The translations under genes and the position numbers were made by a program. A stretch of DNA of 64,000 nt from Psychrobacter aestuarii (GTDB lineage Bacteria; Pseudomonadota; Gammaproteobacteria; Pseudomonadales; Moraxellaceae). Shown here piece after piece: positions 8,252 to 17,930 of the stretch. Numbering within the stretch: position 1 is the first letter of the stretch; the number at the start of each line of letters is the position of its first letter. Below the pieces are notes generated by a model. The model searched no databases and was not told the origin of the DNA. It was given only the letters and a program-made list of their open reading frames with translations. The DNA is taken from positions 1,922,001-1,986,000 of the forward strand of contig NZ_CAJGYT010000001.1 of the NCBI RefSeq assembly GCF_904846035.1, written 5' to 3'.

Positions 8252-11200
8252 ATGACCGAGACTGATTTTACTGCTGATTTGACCTTGCATCCTGAATTTG
8301 CGCTGATTGAGCATCGCCATATCGAGGCGCTGTCGATGGATGTGCTGATTAGCCAGCACAAGCAAACGGGCGCAATGCACTACCATTTGGCGCATCCAAG
8401 TGACGAAAATGCCTTTTTGGTCGGCTTTCGCACCCAGCCGATGGATTCTAAAGGCGAGGCGCATATCCTAGAGCATGTGGCACTGTGCGGCTCAGAAAAG
8501 TTCCCAGTACGCGACCCGTTTTTTTCGATGATTAAGCGCTCGCTAAATACCTTTATGAATGCGATGACCGCCGCCGATTGGACGGCGTATCCGTATGCCA
8601 CGCAAAATAAAAACGACTACTTTAACTTGCTATCCGTGTATTTGGACGCGTCATTTTTTCCCAATATTCACCCGCTGGACTTTGCTCAAGAAGGCATCCG
8701 CGTGGAGCTGGACGAAAACGATAAGCCGCAGTTTAAAGGCATTGTGTTTAATGAAATGAAAGGCGCGATGAGCGGCGAGATTGACCAGCTGTATCATGCG
8801 GTCGCGCATCATCTGTTCCCGACCACGACCTATCACTACAACTCAGGCGGCGACCCTGCGGACATTCCTGACTTGACGCACAGCGAGCTGGTGGCATTCC
8901 ACGAAAGCCATTACCACCCGTCAAACAGCGTGATTATGAGCTTTGGTAATATTCCTGTGCAGGAAACCCAAGCCAAACTGCATGACGATGCTTTAGCGCG
9001 CTTTGAAACGGGCAAAAAGCACGTCTCACGCCCTGAGCAGCGCTTGTCAGCACCGATTACCGCGACTGAGACTTACGGCGTGGACGAAGCGGGCGCGAAC
9101 CAGACGCATCACGTGTTGGCGTGGCTGCTACCGAGCATCACCGACCCTAAGCAGCGCTTGGCACTGCGTCTGTTAGAGGGCGTATTGATTGAGCATGCAG
9201 GCTCGCCACTGCGCGCGTATTTGGACAGTCATCCCCTTGGCAAAGCGCCCAGTCCGCTACTTGGTTTGGACGACAGCCATTATGAAATGGTGTTTTATAC
9301 AGGATTGCGCGGCTCTGAGCCTGAGCACGCCGAAGCGGTCGAGCAGGGTATTTTAGACTTGCTAAACCAAGTTGCCAGTGCGCCGATTGATGATGAAGTC
9401 ATTGAAACCATTTTGCATCAGATTGAGATTGACCAGCGTCATATTGGCGGTGACAGCATTCCTTACGGACTGAACTTGATGCTCGAAGGCTTTAGCACCG
9501 CTGTGCATGATGGCAATCCGATTGATGTGTGGGCGGTGGATGAACATCTGGCGTGGCTGCGTGAGCAAGTCAAAGACAAAGATTGGCTGCCCAACTTGAT
9601 TAAGACGCACCTGATCGATAACACGCACCGCGTGCGCGTGAGCTGTGTGCCTGACAGTGAAAAATCAGCACGCCAAGCCGCCGCCGAGCAAACGCGCTTG
9701 GACACCATCGCCGCGAACCTCACCGACGATGACAAAGCGATTTTGCGTCAGCAAGCGCTTGACTTGGCAGCGCGTCAAGCAGCGCCTGATGATTTGAGCC
9801 TATTGCCAAAAGTCGGCTTGGAAGATGTGCCAGAAGACATCCAATGGCAAGACGGCAAGCGCACGACCGTGAACCTAAGCGGACGCGACAGCAGTCTGTT
9901 TGAATATGAAGCGGGCACCAATGGTTTGTATTATTATCAAGTGATTGTGCCATTAACCGCGCCACTTGCAGGACATGACAATGTCGGTGATTTGCCCGCC
10001 AATGACGTGATTAACCATCCGCTATTACCGATTTATCTCAGTCTGTTATCGGAGCTGGGCACTGACAGCATGAGCGCGCACGAGATGCAGGCAAAGCAAG
10101 CCGCGCATTCTTCAGGTGTGACCGCGCGTATCAGTCAGCGTACCAGCGTGGATGCGCGTAATGATATTAACAGCTACTTTGTGGTGGCGACGCGCGCATT
10201 AAACCGTAAGCCAAACGCCATCGACTTGTTAAAAGAAGTGATGGAGCACAGTGTCTTTAGCGAGCACAGCCGTATTAAAGAAATCTTGCAGCAGCGCCAA
10301 GCGGGCTGGCAGTCGCGTCTGGCAAGTGCAGGTCACGCCTACGCGATGCAAACCGCGAGCCGTGGTATGAGCCGCCAAGCGCACCTTGAGTATGTGCGTA
10401 GCGGTCTGCCTGCGTTAAACGCGTTAAAAGGCTTTTTGAATGAAGCGGATAACGATGACAGCGTGTGGGACGACTTGGCGAGTGGTTTAATGGCACTGCA
10501 TCAACGCTTGATTCATTTGCCCAAGCACGCGCTACTGATTTGCGAAGCCGAGCAAACGGACAACTTGCGCGAGCGCATTATTGACAGCTGGCAGTTGGAT
10601 GCGCCTGTAGCGTATAGCGGCGCGGACATCAATCAAGACGTGCCTGAAGTGTTTAAGCTGCCGCTAGATGCCGCTTTGTCAGGCGACAACGTAGAAAGTG
10701 ACAGTGCAGATAGCAACAATGAAGACGCCCAAGCAGTACAACCTGTGACCGACAGCGCGTGGCTGGTGGCGACCAATGTCTATCACAATGCTAGCGTGTA
10801 CGCCGCGCCGCCTGCGGACAGCGAAGATACCGCCGCTTTGATGGTACTTGCGCCATACTTGCGTAACGGCTATTTGCACAGCGCGATTCGTGAGCGTGGC
10901 GGGGCGTACGGTGGCGGGGCAGGCTATGACGCCAACGCCTGCGCCTTTAAGTTCTTTAGCTACCGCGACCCGTACTGCGCGGAGACCTTTGAGCACTTCA
11001 CGTGCAGTATTGATTGGTTGTTAAATGAGCCGCAAACTGAGGCGCAATTAGAAGAAGCCATCTTGGGCATTATCTCAGGCATGGACAAACCCGGTTCGCC
11101 AGCGGGTGAAGCGGTCAAGGCATGCTTTGCCGATTTGCACGAGCGTAGCGCCGATTGGCAACGCAAAATGCGCGCGCTTATCCTTGGGGTGACTATTGAT

Positions 11201-11326
11201 GACTTGCAGCGCGTGGCACGCAAATACCTGCTCGACCAGCCGCATGTCCGCGCCGTACTTGCGCCGTATGACAAAGAAGCGCATGTCCGCGAGCTGGGCT
11301 TTGAGGTCAATAAAGTCAAAAGCTAA
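8252..11326 (+). CDS. M16C zinc metallopeptidase, presequence protease (PreP)-like
   Basis: A 1024-residue protein of the clam-shaped insulinase/PreP type. The inverted zinc motif H71-I-L-E74-H75 followed by V-A-L-C-G-S-E-K-F-P-V-R-D-P-F is diagnostic of M16C, and GIVFNEMKGAMSG supplies the third-ligand region. The C-terminal half carries the family RERGGAYGGGAGYD segment. ATG 8252 is chosen because TAAGGA lies 6-10 nt upstream; the longer frame from 8120 has no ribosome binding site. The length is slightly above the usual 970-1000 residues; part of the excess is an acidic stretch (SADSNNEDAQ) near residue 820. No signal peptide is evident. It likely degrades peptides. Confidence 0.9.
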   Translation: MTETDFTADLTLHPEFALIEHRHIEALSMDVLISQHKQTGAMHYHLAHPSDENAFLVGFRTQPMDSKGEAHILEHVALCGSEKFPVRDPFFSMIKRSLNTFMNAMTAADWTAYPYATQNKNDYFNLLSVYLDASFFPNIHPLDFAQEGIRVELDENDKPQFKGIVFNEMKGAMSGEIDQLYHAVAHHLFPTTTYHYNSGGDPADIPDLTHSELVAFHESHYHPSNSVIMSFGNIPVQETQAKLHDDALARFETGKKHVSRPEQRLSAPITATETYGVDEAGANQTHHVLAWLLPSITDPKQRLALRLLEGVLIEHAGSPLRAYLDSHPLGKAPSPLLGLDDSHYEMVFYTGLRGSEPEHAEAVEQGILDLLNQVASAPIDDEVIETILHQIEIDQRHIGGDSIPYGLNLMLEGFSTAVHDGNPIDVWAVDEHLAWLREQVKDKDWLPNLIKTHLIDNTHRVRVSCVPDSEKSARQAAAEQTRLDTIAANLTDDDKAILRQQALDLAARQAAPDDLSLLPKVGLEDVPEDIQWQDGKRTTVNLSGRDSSLFEYEAGTNGLYYYQVIVPLTAPLAGHDNVGDLPANDVINHPLLPIYLSLLSELGTDSMSAHEMQAKQAAHSSGVTARISQRTSVDARNDINSYFVVATRALNRKPNAIDLLKEVMEHSVFSEHSRIKEILQQRQAGWQSRLASAGHAYAMQTASRGMSRQAHLEYVRSGLPALNALKGFLNEADNDDSVWDDLASGLMALHQRLIHLPKHALLICEAEQTDNLRERIIDSWQLDAPVAYSGADINQDVPEVFKLPLDAALSGDNVESDSADSNNEDAQAVQPVTDSAWLVATNVYHNASVYAAPPADSEDTAALMVLAPYLRNGYLHSAIRERGGAYGGGAGYDANACAFKFFSYRDPYCAETFEHFTCSIDWLLNEPQTEAQLEEAILGIISGMDKPGSPAGEAVKACFADLHERSADWQRKMRALILGVTIDDLQRVARKYLLDQPHVRAVLAPYDKEAHVRELGFEVNKVKS

Positions 11327-11352
11327 TTTTGCTTAATTAAGTTGTTTAATAA

Positions 11353-11382
11353 AAAAAGCCAAGCGTGATGCTTGGCTTTTTT
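11353..11382. terminator. Bidirectional terminator after the M16 peptidase gene
   Basis: A perfect 12-bp stem (11353-11364 with 11370-11381) and 5-nt loop are flanked by A and T tracts. It serves the M16 gene and the convergent Nudix gene. Confidence 0.9.
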
Positions 11383-11435
11383 GTGCGTGCTTATTTTTAC
11401 TGTGTTTTATTTATCATAAAGATGATTAATTACAC

Positions 11436-11999
11436 CTAATACCGCTTAATGCTTTTGTCTTTGCTGATGCGGTCTTGATGCACAGGGTAGCTGGCGCGGC
11501 TATCATGTGTAACGCGGTCATTAAAGTAGCGCTTGAGCGTGCGTTTGACCGCTTCAAAGGCGACATCATCCCACGGAATGTCCACTTCATCGAACAGCGC
11601 GCATTCTAGGCTCTCAACCCCAGCGCCATACGCGCCGTCTTTTAGGTCGGTCAAGTAAATGATATAAATCTGCCCAATATCAGGAATGTCATAGATGCAG
11701 TACAGTTGCGGGTTGATGGCGGTGGCGTCCGCTTCTTCAAAGCTCTCACGCGCTGCGCCCTCGGCGATGGTCTCGCCATTTTCCATAAAACCTGCAGGTA
11801 TCGTCCAATAGCCGTAACGCGGCTCGATAGCACGGCGGCAGAGCAATATTTTGTCTTCATGTACCACCAGCGTGCCGCAGATGATTTTGGGGTTTTCATA
11901 ATGGATGTAGCCGCAGTTTGGGCAGACCAAGCGCGGCATGTTGTCCATTTCAGGGATTTTGTATTCGGCCTCGTGACCGCATTCTAAGCAATAGCGCAT
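11436..11999 (-). CDS. Zinc-ribbon Nudix hydrolase
   Basis: A 187-residue protein. A four-cysteine zinc ribbon (C4, C7, C26, C29) resembles that of NADH pyrophosphatase NudC and is followed by a Nudix fold. The Nudix box at 70-92 reads G-x5-E-x7-R-E-S-F-E-E-A-D; the usual final glycine is an aspartate. The catalytic REx2EE core is intact, so it should hydrolyse a nucleoside-diphosphate derivative. The SQPWPFPQS-type tail of true NudC is absent, so the substrate is unknown. No obvious Shine-Dalgarno sequence precedes the ATG. Confidence 0.85.
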   Translation of the reverse strand: MRYCLECGHEAEYKIPEMDNMPRLVCPNCGYIHYENPKIICGTLVVHEDKILLCRRAIEPRYGYWTIPAGFMENGETIAEGAARESFEEADATAINPQLYCIYDIPDIGQIYIIYLTDLKDGAYGAGVESLECALFDEVDIPWDDVAFEAVKRTLKRYFNDRVTHDSRASYPVHQDRISKDKSIKRY

Positions 12000-12102
12000 A
12001 CGGGCTACCTTTTAGCAAAAATAAAAATAAGCCCCATTGTAGCGCAAATGTTGGGCATGCATAGGGACTTCCTGTGACAAAGGGTGGCGCTTTTTATCGC
12101 GC

Positions 12103-12918
12103 TTAGCCATTGGTAATCATGCCGCCATTAACGTGAATCGTCTGCCCTGTGACAAAGCTGCTGTCACTTGAGGCTAAAAACACATACGCACCGCCCAGCT
12201 CATACGGCTGCCCGATACGTCCCATCGGTGTGGTCATGGATGTGATAATGTCTTTATCAAAGTCCTTAAACGCCTTTTGGATTTCGGTGGCGATAGGACC
12301 AGGGGCGACTTGATTGACACGAATGCCGCGCTCCGCAAGCTGCAAGGCAAGCGCGCGGGTATAGCCGACGATAGCGCCTTTGGTTGCGGTGTAGGGCACG
12401 AGCACGTCATTACCGACAAAGGCATTGACCGAGGTGGTGTTAATCACGCTGCTGCCTTTTTGCATGTGGGGCAGTGCGGCGCGAGTGGTATAAAAAATCC
12501 CTGCCATATTGACATCAAAATGCTGTTGCCAGTCGTCATCGCTGATGTCGGTCAAATCGTTATACGGCTTTTGCATGCCTGCATTGTTGACGAGCACATC
12601 CATGCCGCCCCACGCATCAACCACTTGTTGCACCGCATCTTTGCAGCTGTCGCTATCACTGGCATTGTTTTGAATGACCAGCGCTTCGCTGCCTTCGGCT
12701 TCGATGCCTTTTTGTGTCTCATTGGCTTGCTCTTCATCGCTGTGGTAAAAAATCGCGACTTTTGCGCCCTCGCGTGCCATGTGTAGTGCCACCGCGCGCC
12801 CGATACCGCTATCGCCACCTGTGATGATGACGCGCTTGTCTTTGAGCTTGTCCGCGCCTTTGTAGTCGTCGGTGATGTATTCTACGTCAGGGAGTAAGTC
12901 GTCGAGATGGTCTGCCAT
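12103..12918 (-). CDS. Short-chain dehydrogenase/reductase (YghA/general-stress type)
   Basis: A 271-residue classical SDR with an N-terminal arm before the Rossmann fold, as in E. coli YghA and Bacillus stress SDRs. Visible motifs: cofactor loop T33-G-G-D-S-G-I-G40, N-N-A-G, catalytic Y-T-A-T-K, and V-A-P-G-P-I downstream. The C-terminus V-T-G-Q-T-I-H-V-N-G-G is typical. It probably reduces or oxidises a small carbonyl compound with NAD(P)H; the substrate cannot be read from sequence. AAGGA upstream of 12918 supports the start. Confidence 0.85.
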   Translation of the reverse strand: MADHLDDLLPDVEYITDDYKGADKLKDKRVIITGGDSGIGRAVALHMAREGAKVAIFYHSDEEQANETQKGIEAEGSEALVIQNNASDSDSCKDAVQQVVDAWGGMDVLVNNAGMQKPYNDLTDISDDDWQQHFDVNMAGIFYTTRAALPHMQKGSSVINTTSVNAFVGNDVLVPYTATKGAIVGYTRALALQLAERGIRVNQVAPGPIATEIQKAFKDFDKDIITSMTTPMGRIGQPYELGGAYVFLASSDSSFVTGQTIHVNGGMITNG

Positions 12919-13020
12919 GAGGGTTTTCCTTATCGGTTTTATTATTAATAGAAAGTTATTGGTATTTGCAGGCTTGGCGCGTATTTTTTATAAAAACTTT
13001 ATTGGTGTCGCTTTAAGCCA

Positions 13021-13085
13021 GCAGTAGCAAGCGTAGCACGCACAGACTTGAGGCAAGGCAGTTTGTTGCTACGGTGCGTTACTGC
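13021..13085. repeat. Imperfect inverted repeat (65 nt) between divergent SDR and nudL genes
   Basis: GCAGTA (13021-13026) pairs with TACTGC (13080-13085) and CGTAGCA (13032-13038) pairs with TGCTACG (13067-13073), separated by small internal loops. The surrounding region 12919-13228 holds both promoters and nothing else recognised. It may be a structured RNA leader or a degenerate intergenic repeat. Confidence 0.4.
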
Positions 13086-13228
13086 GCGTAGCGGCGATGT
13101 AAAAGCAGCAAGATATCTACAACACGCGCGCCATTTATGCTCAACACAGATACGCGGATGATTCAAATTGCGTTTTAGGCTATGCTAAAGAGCACAGAAA
13201 AACATATAAAAATGATAAGGAGTAGGGC

Positions 13229-13969
13229 ATGCCGCTTGAGCACTCACCACGTTTTGATGAATTGAGCGTTGCTTTGCCGCAGCATATCGAGCAGCCGATA
13301 CTCAGACAAATGACTGCAAGGCTCCAGCAAAGGCTACTCGGCACGGCGGACATCCCAAGCCATGAGAATGAGACCAGCGACATCTCGCACAGCGCGCAAA
13401 TCTTAGCGCGTTTGTATCAGACGCCCATCGCCGATGCGTCGATTTTGGTCGCCATCACCAATGAGGCACGACCGCGCTTGTTATTAACCCGCCGTGCTGG
13501 GCACTTGAACAATCATGCAGGCGAGGTGTCGTGCGCGGGCGGCAAGCATGACGCAGGCGATGGCAATAATGTGGTGACCGCGCTGCGCGAGGCGAGTGAG
13601 GAGACTGCGTTGCCCGCAAGTCGCGTGCATATCATTGGGCAGCTGCCGCCGCAAGAGTCCAAAAAAGGGCTGAGCGTGCGTCCTATCGTGGCACTGATTG
13701 ACGCTGATTTGGTACTCGTGCCTGAGCTTGGCGAGATTGCGCGGATATTTTGGGCGGATTTTGAGGCGCTGCTTGCCGCGCCGACCGTAGAGTACACCGT
13801 GCCTTATACAATAGGTGAGCAAAATATGACACTGGTGACGCCCAGCTGGCAGGTCGATGGCGAGACTGTCTGGGGTCTGACGGGGCGTGTACTGGCAAGT
13901 CTGATGGAGATTGGTTTTGATAGGGAGTTTGACTGGTATTACCGCCGTCCTGCCAGTGCCCGCGATTGA
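13229..13969 (+). CDS. NudL-type CoA pyrophosphatase (Nudix)
   Basis: A 246-residue Nudix protein. The UPF0035/NudL signature is present: L-L-L-T-R-R-A-G-H-L-N-N-H-A-G-E-V followed by the Nudix box G-G-K-H-D-x-x-D...A-L-R-E-A-S-E-E-T. The usual F-P-G-G before the box is C-A-G-G here, a minor oddity. NudL enzymes hydrolyse CoA or acyl-CoA to 4'-phosphopantetheine and 3',5'-ADP. AAGGAG stands 8 nt before ATG 13229. The N-terminal 60 residues are an extension compared with the roughly 190-residue E. coli enzyme. Confidence 0.85.
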   Translation: MPLEHSPRFDELSVALPQHIEQPILRQMTARLQQRLLGTADIPSHENETSDISHSAQILARLYQTPIADASILVAITNEARPRLLLTRRAGHLNNHAGEVSCAGGKHDAGDGNNVVTALREASEETALPASRVHIIGQLPPQESKKGLSVRPIVALIDADLVLVPELGEIARIFWADFEALLAAPTVEYTVPYTIGEQNMTLVTPSWQVDGETVWGLTGRVLASLMEIGFDREFDWYYRRPASARD

Positions 13970-14043
13970 GTCTACTCTTCATGCGCTAGCGGTTGGCGCG
14001 CCAAAGCACTCAACAGGACAGCACGGTACCTTAGCGTTTTTAT

Positions 14044-14076
14044 GACAAGTATTACTGATAATACTTGTCGTTTTGT
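14044..14076 (+). terminator. Terminator of nudL overlapping the end of the convergent gene
   Basis: A perfect 11-bp stem (14044-14054 with 14059-14069), 4-nt loop, then a T-rich tail. The left arm includes the stop codon and last base pairs of the convergent minus-strand gene ending at 14052, and the right arm contains that gene's final codons, so the terminator is partly built from coding sequence. Confidence 0.75.
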
Positions 14077-15332
14077 TTGAGCCACCAGTTCATGTTGTCT
14101 TGGCGTTTGGCACGAAAGCGCTCCAGCTTGTCCGCAACTTTATCGTTGCGCTGGCGCGCGGTGTCGAGGGCAAAGAGAATCGGTACGGAGGACAAGACAC
14201 CAAAGCGCAGTTTGGGTTTGGGTAAGTCCAAGCCATCACCGATATCATCGCCGACCAGCGTACGCGTCACGCTGGCATTGACCTGCTCGACAAAGCGCCC
14301 GCGCCGATTGTCTTCACCCATGATTTGGCTGGGCAAGTCGTGCAATGCCTTTGCCAAAGGTCGCCCCATCTTAAAGTCCAGCTGCTGTATCGACAGATAG
14401 CTGTACAGCCATTCCCAGCAGGCGGTTTCGTCCTCGGGCAAGCGCTTGATGTCCACACCCAGCCAATAGCTGGCAAGGCTCCAAAGGTGCAATATTCCCG
14501 CTGCTTCCTCTTTACTGATACGTGCGCCCAAAAGCTGCAAACCGCGCATAATAAGCAAAGAAAACTGCAAATGCGTCGCCACCATGTCGGTTTGATTGAT
14601 GGGTATGCCCCAGTAATCGGTATTCCATGTGGGCGTAGCGCCGTTCGCCAATGCCGCCGCGCTCGGCGTCTCGTGCAGTAGCTGACGGCGCACCACGCTA
14701 TGAATGTAGCGCACCTGAATCGACTGTCGCCAGCCCTCGCTACCAATCGCCAGTACTTGTGACAGGGGCGCGTCCGCTTGTTTTTTGAGGGCAGGATATT
14801 CCGACACTGCCAAAATATAGGCATAGGTGCGCATCAGTCGCGGTAGCGCGTCGTGTACCAGCGCTCCTGTTTGTATGAGCGGTAAGGATAGGGCAGGAAT
14901 GCTATAGCCCGCCATCAATGCCACATTGCGCAGCAGCCAAATCAGCATCAGCGGATAGCGGCGATAAGCGGTCGCGCCGATTTCGGCAAGCTTAGGGTCG
15001 AACCACTCAGGATGCGCGGAGAATTGCTCGGTCAATGCCGCAAATTCAGGCAGCGCCATATACTCGTGCGTGTCAATATCGCCTGCCGCCATTTGCTGCA
15101 AAGGCTTAATCACAGGCAGCCGCTGCATACACAAACTGTCCATCAACCCATCGCCAATATCATAGCCTGCCGCCATATCGCTCAACAGTGCGGGCGAAAC
15201 CACGAAATCCTTGGGCAACAAAAAGCGCTTGATACGGCGCAGTACTTGTAAATCACTGTGGTCATCAGGACGTGTGGTGCGCCCGTGGCGTAAGTAACAC
15301 GCAGCATCAACAGAAGTATGAGCAGTCGGCAT
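14052..15332 (-). CDS. MpaB/DUF2236-family oxygenase-like protein (Lcp-related)
   Basis: A 426-residue predominantly helical protein. The segment W-R-Q-S-I-Q-V-R-Y-I-H211-S-V-V-R-R matches the R...R-x-x-H-x-x-V-R pattern of the DUF2236/MpaB family, where the histidine is the proximal haem ligand in latex-clearing proteins. A following N-Q-T-D-M segment is also family-like. It may be a b-type haem oxygenase or peroxygenase, but no substrate can be inferred. ATG 15332 is taken instead of the TTG two codons upstream. No signal peptide is apparent. Confidence 0.75.
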   Translation of the reverse strand: MPTAHTSVDAACYLRHGRTTRPDDHSDLQVLRRIKRFLLPKDFVVSPALLSDMAAGYDIGDGLMDSLCMQRLPVIKPLQQMAAGDIDTHEYMALPEFAALTEQFSAHPEWFDPKLAEIGATAYRRYPLMLIWLLRNVALMAGYSIPALSLPLIQTGALVHDALPRLMRTYAYILAVSEYPALKKQADAPLSQVLAIGSEGWRQSIQVRYIHSVVRRQLLHETPSAAALANGATPTWNTDYWGIPINQTDMVATHLQFSLLIMRGLQLLGARISKEEAAGILHLWSLASYWLGVDIKRLPEDETACWEWLYSYLSIQQLDFKMGRPLAKALHDLPSQIMGEDNRRGRFVEQVNASVTRTLVGDDIGDGLDLPKPKLRFGVLSSVPILFALDTARQRNDKVADKLERFRAKRQDNMNWWLKQNDKYYQ

Positions 15333-15394
15333 AATCAACGCAGCCTATGAAAAGTAAAAAAGGATAACAAGGTGAGCCCTAAATAGCAGGCATA

Positions 15395-15431
15395 AAAAAA
15401 CGACCGAGGCACAGGGCGTCGGTCGTTTTTT
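15395..15431 (-). terminator. Terminator downstream of nhaA
   Basis: Stem CGACCGA (15401-15407) with TCGGTCG (15419-15425), extended by flanking A and T tracts. On the minus strand it ends nhaA (stop at 15491). Confidence 0.8.
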
Positions 15432-15490
15432 GACAATCTAGAGCGCACAGCCGTCGACTATCAATGTAGCATCATCGCTACGCAATGTCA

Positions 15491-16690
15491 TTAATGACGC
15501 GTCAAGTCCACCGACGTGGTGTTCACATTGTCTTTTAGCGTCAGCTTGAGCATCACATAGCCTGCGATACCTGAGATGATTGAGCCCATAATGATGCCCA
15601 AGCGCTCATCGAAGCCAGGCGTCTCGCCGCCAAATGCCAGACCGCCGATGAATAAACTCATGGTAAAACCCACACCGCAGAGCAGCGCCGCGCCATAGAT
15701 TTGTTTAAAGTCCATACCGCTTGGCATTTTTGAGATACCAAGTTTAAAGATAATCCAGCACATCAGCATCACGCCGACTTGTTTACCAATAAACAGACCT
15801 GCCGCGATGCCGAGCGGTACAGAATGGAACAGCTCGGCAACGCCCGCGCCTTGCAAAGAAATACCCGCATTGGCAAAGGCAAAAATCGGCAAAATACCAA
15901 AGGATACCGTGTTCTGTAAGTCGTGCTCCAGCTCCTCAAGCGGTGAGTGCTCAGGGTCGGTGCGGTCAAACATCGGAATAAACAGCGCCAAGACCACACC
16001 CGCAAGCGTCGCGTGAATGCCTGATTTGAGTACCGCAATCCACATGATGATGCCGATAAGCAAATAAGGGGTGATGCTGGTCACGTTGCGGCGGTTTAGT
16101 AGATATAAGAACGGTAAACACAGACCCGCAATCGCCAATGAGCCGAGCGACAAATCACTGGTATAAAACAGTGCAATGATTAAAATCGCGCCAATATCAT
16201 CAAAAATCGCAATAGATACCAAGAACACTTTGAGCGAGTTGGGTACTTTGTTACCCAATAGGCTTAAAATACCAAGAGCAAAGGCAATGTCGGTCGCCGC
16301 TGGAATCGCCCAGCCTTTTAGATAATGCGCGTCATGGTAGTTAAAGAACACATACACCAAAGCGGGCATAATCATACCGCCAACCGCCGCGCCTGCAGGC
16401 AGAATAATCTGCTTGACGTTCGACAGCTCACCGACCAAGACCTCGCGTTTTAGCTCCAAGCCGACCAAGAAAAAGAACACCGCCATCAGACCATCATTAA
16501 TCCAGTGGTGCGCATCTTTAGCAATGGCAAAATCACCAATACGAACGGAGACAGGCGCATGAATAAAGGCTTCGTACCAATCATGTAGTGGCGTGTTCGC
16601 GATAATCATCGCAGCGATAGCGGCGAGAGCCAAAACAATGCCACCTGCTGCCTCGTACTCAAAAAACGCCTTAACCCTTTGTATTGCCAT
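15491..16690 (-). CDS. nhaA: Na+/H+ antiporter NhaA
   Basis: A 399-residue protein with the multiple membrane helices of NhaA. The ion-binding aspartates are present: A-I-F-D164-D165-I-G (E. coli D163/D164) and A-A-T-D134-I-A-F-A-L-G (E. coli D133 region). The [13 protein letters not shown] segment is also conserved. It exchanges cytoplasmic sodium for external protons in the inner membrane. GAGGA before ATG 16690 supports the start. It is monocistronic, with its own terminator and a long upstream region. Confidence 0.95.
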   Translation of the reverse strand: MAIQRVKAFFEYEAAGGIVLALAAIAAMIIANTPLHDWYEAFIHAPVSVRIGDFAIAKDAHHWINDGLMAVFFFLVGLELKREVLVGELSNVKQIILPAGAAVGGMIMPALVYVFFNYHDAHYLKGWAIPAATDIAFALGILSLLGNKVPNSLKVFLVSIAIFDDIGAILIIALFYTSDLSLGSLAIAGLCLPFLYLLNRRNVTSITPYLLIGIIMWIAVLKSGIHATLAGVVLALFIPMFDRTDPEHSPLEELEHDLQNTVSFGILPIFAFANAGISLQGAGVAELFHSVPLGIAAGLFIGKQVGVMLMCWIIFKLGISKMPSGMDFKQIYGAALLCGVGFTMSLFIGGLAFGGETPGFDERLGIIMGSIISGIAGYVMLKLTLKDNVNTTSVDLTRH

Positions 16691-17061
16691 ATCATCCTCA
16701 TTTGCTAAATACTAAAAAATATTGCCATCTTTATCCTGTGCCGTCCGCCATCACAAAAGGGATGTCCGCACGCCAGATAAAGGAGTTTTGTCTACTACGG
16801 CATCCGTTGCGCGTAGCCGATGTCTTAACAAACACCGTTATAATGGTTGTAAAATCCGTCAAACCCTTGACCCATTCTTGATATCATACCCCATTGTTAC
16901 GCTTAGGTACGTATCAATGGCGTAGTCTCGTAAGCCTTGTCCCAAGACCCTTGGCGAGGACGACCAAAACGCATCGTTCACCAAAAGTTTGCTCATTTTG
17001 CTGTGCAATTTATATCAAAGCTGTTACCTTTTAGCATAATTTTTTTTATAAGGCTAGCAAT
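16691..17061. other. 371-bp intergenic region between divergent nhaA and TSUP genes
   Basis: It must contain both promoters. An imperfect short dyad lies around 16801-16822 (CATCCG...CCGATG) around a TGCGCGTAG core. No coding frame with a ribosome binding site and no RNA gene was recognised. Confidence 0.5.
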
Positions 17062-17820
17062 ATGGACATCTCCTTATCATTAGACATCATTGCTATGCTG
17101 GTTGTCGTCGCCGCTGTGGCGGGCTTTATTGACGCCATTGCAGGGGGTGGTGGGCTGCTCACCATACCCGCAATGCTGCTGGCAAACATCCCACCCATCC
17201 TGACCTTGGGCACCAACAAATTTCAGGCAGCATCGGGCGCGCTTGCCGCATCCATCACCATGATAAAAAAAGGCGTGGTCAAGCCAAGCCAAATGAAAAC
17301 TGCGATTGTTGCCGCATTTTTAGGCTCAGTTATCGGTACGATAGCGGTACAGCTCTCCCCACCTGACATGCTAGAGACCGTCATTCCTTTCTTGATTGCG
17401 GCGATTGGTATTTATACCTTGTTTGCGCCAAGCCTTGGCGATGTGGAAGCAGAGCCGCGCATCAGTGAGGGCAAATGGCAAAAAATCGCCGTGCCCTTAG
17501 TCGGTGCCTATGATGGCTACATCGGTCCTGGGACGGGGATGTTTTTTGCGCTCGGCAATGTGGCACTGCGCGGTCGCCAAATCATCGAGGCGACAGGCAC
17601 CGCTAAGGTATTGAACCTATCTACCAATATCGGCTCGCTTATCTTTTTTATTTTGGGTGGCAAGGTATTGTGGGTCGTTGGCTTTGCCATGCTGGTTGGG
17701 CAGACCATCGGCGCGTACTTGGGCTCGCATATGGTGGTCAGAGGCGGCAGCAAGCTGATACGCCCTGTGATTGTGCTGGTGTGTTTGGCGATGGTCACCA
17801 AATATGTGATGAGTGAATAG
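17062..17820 (+). CDS. TSUP (TauE/SafE, YfcA-like) membrane permease
   Basis: A 252-residue polytopic membrane protein with the two-repeat TSUP architecture. The first repeat has GFIDAIAGGGGLLTIPAML...LGTNKFQAASG, and the second begins GAYDGYIGPGTGMFF. Family members export sulfite, sulfonates or related organic anions. The substrate here is unknown. A second, divergent TSUP gene lies at 25196. No regulator or sulfur gene is adjacent. Confidence 0.85.
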   Translation: MDISLSLDIIAMLVVVAAVAGFIDAIAGGGGLLTIPAMLLANIPPILTLGTNKFQAASGALAASITMIKKGVVKPSQMKTAIVAAFLGSVIGTIAVQLSPPDMLETVIPFLIAAIGIYTLFAPSLGDVEAEPRISEGKWQKIAVPLVGAYDGYIGPGTGMFFALGNVALRGRQIIEATGTAKVLNLSTNIGSLIFFILGGKVLWVVGFAMLVGQTIGAYLGSHMVVRGGSKLIRPVIVLVCLAMVTKYVMSE

Positions 17821-17858
17821 CGGCTTTTTCTTATGTCTCATACCCATGAACAACCATA

Positions 17859-17890
17859 AAAAAAGCCACCAATACGTTGGTGGCTTTTTT
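17859..17890. terminator. Bidirectional terminator between TSUP and symporter genes
   Basis: Stem GCCACCAA (17865-17872) with TTGGTGGC (17877-17884), 4-nt loop, flanked by A and T tracts, between two convergent genes. Confidence 0.9.
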
Positions 17891-17930
17891 ATTGCATGAT
17901 TGACTAACGAGCGGTTAAACGCCGTTGGCA

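Noticed and set aside
13529..13606. Apparently altered Nudix box (Asp for Glu) in the NudL-like protein
   Set aside because: NudL-family enzymes, including E. coli NudL, naturally have G-G-x-x-D-x-x-D here; only C-A-G-G for F-P-G-G is unusual.
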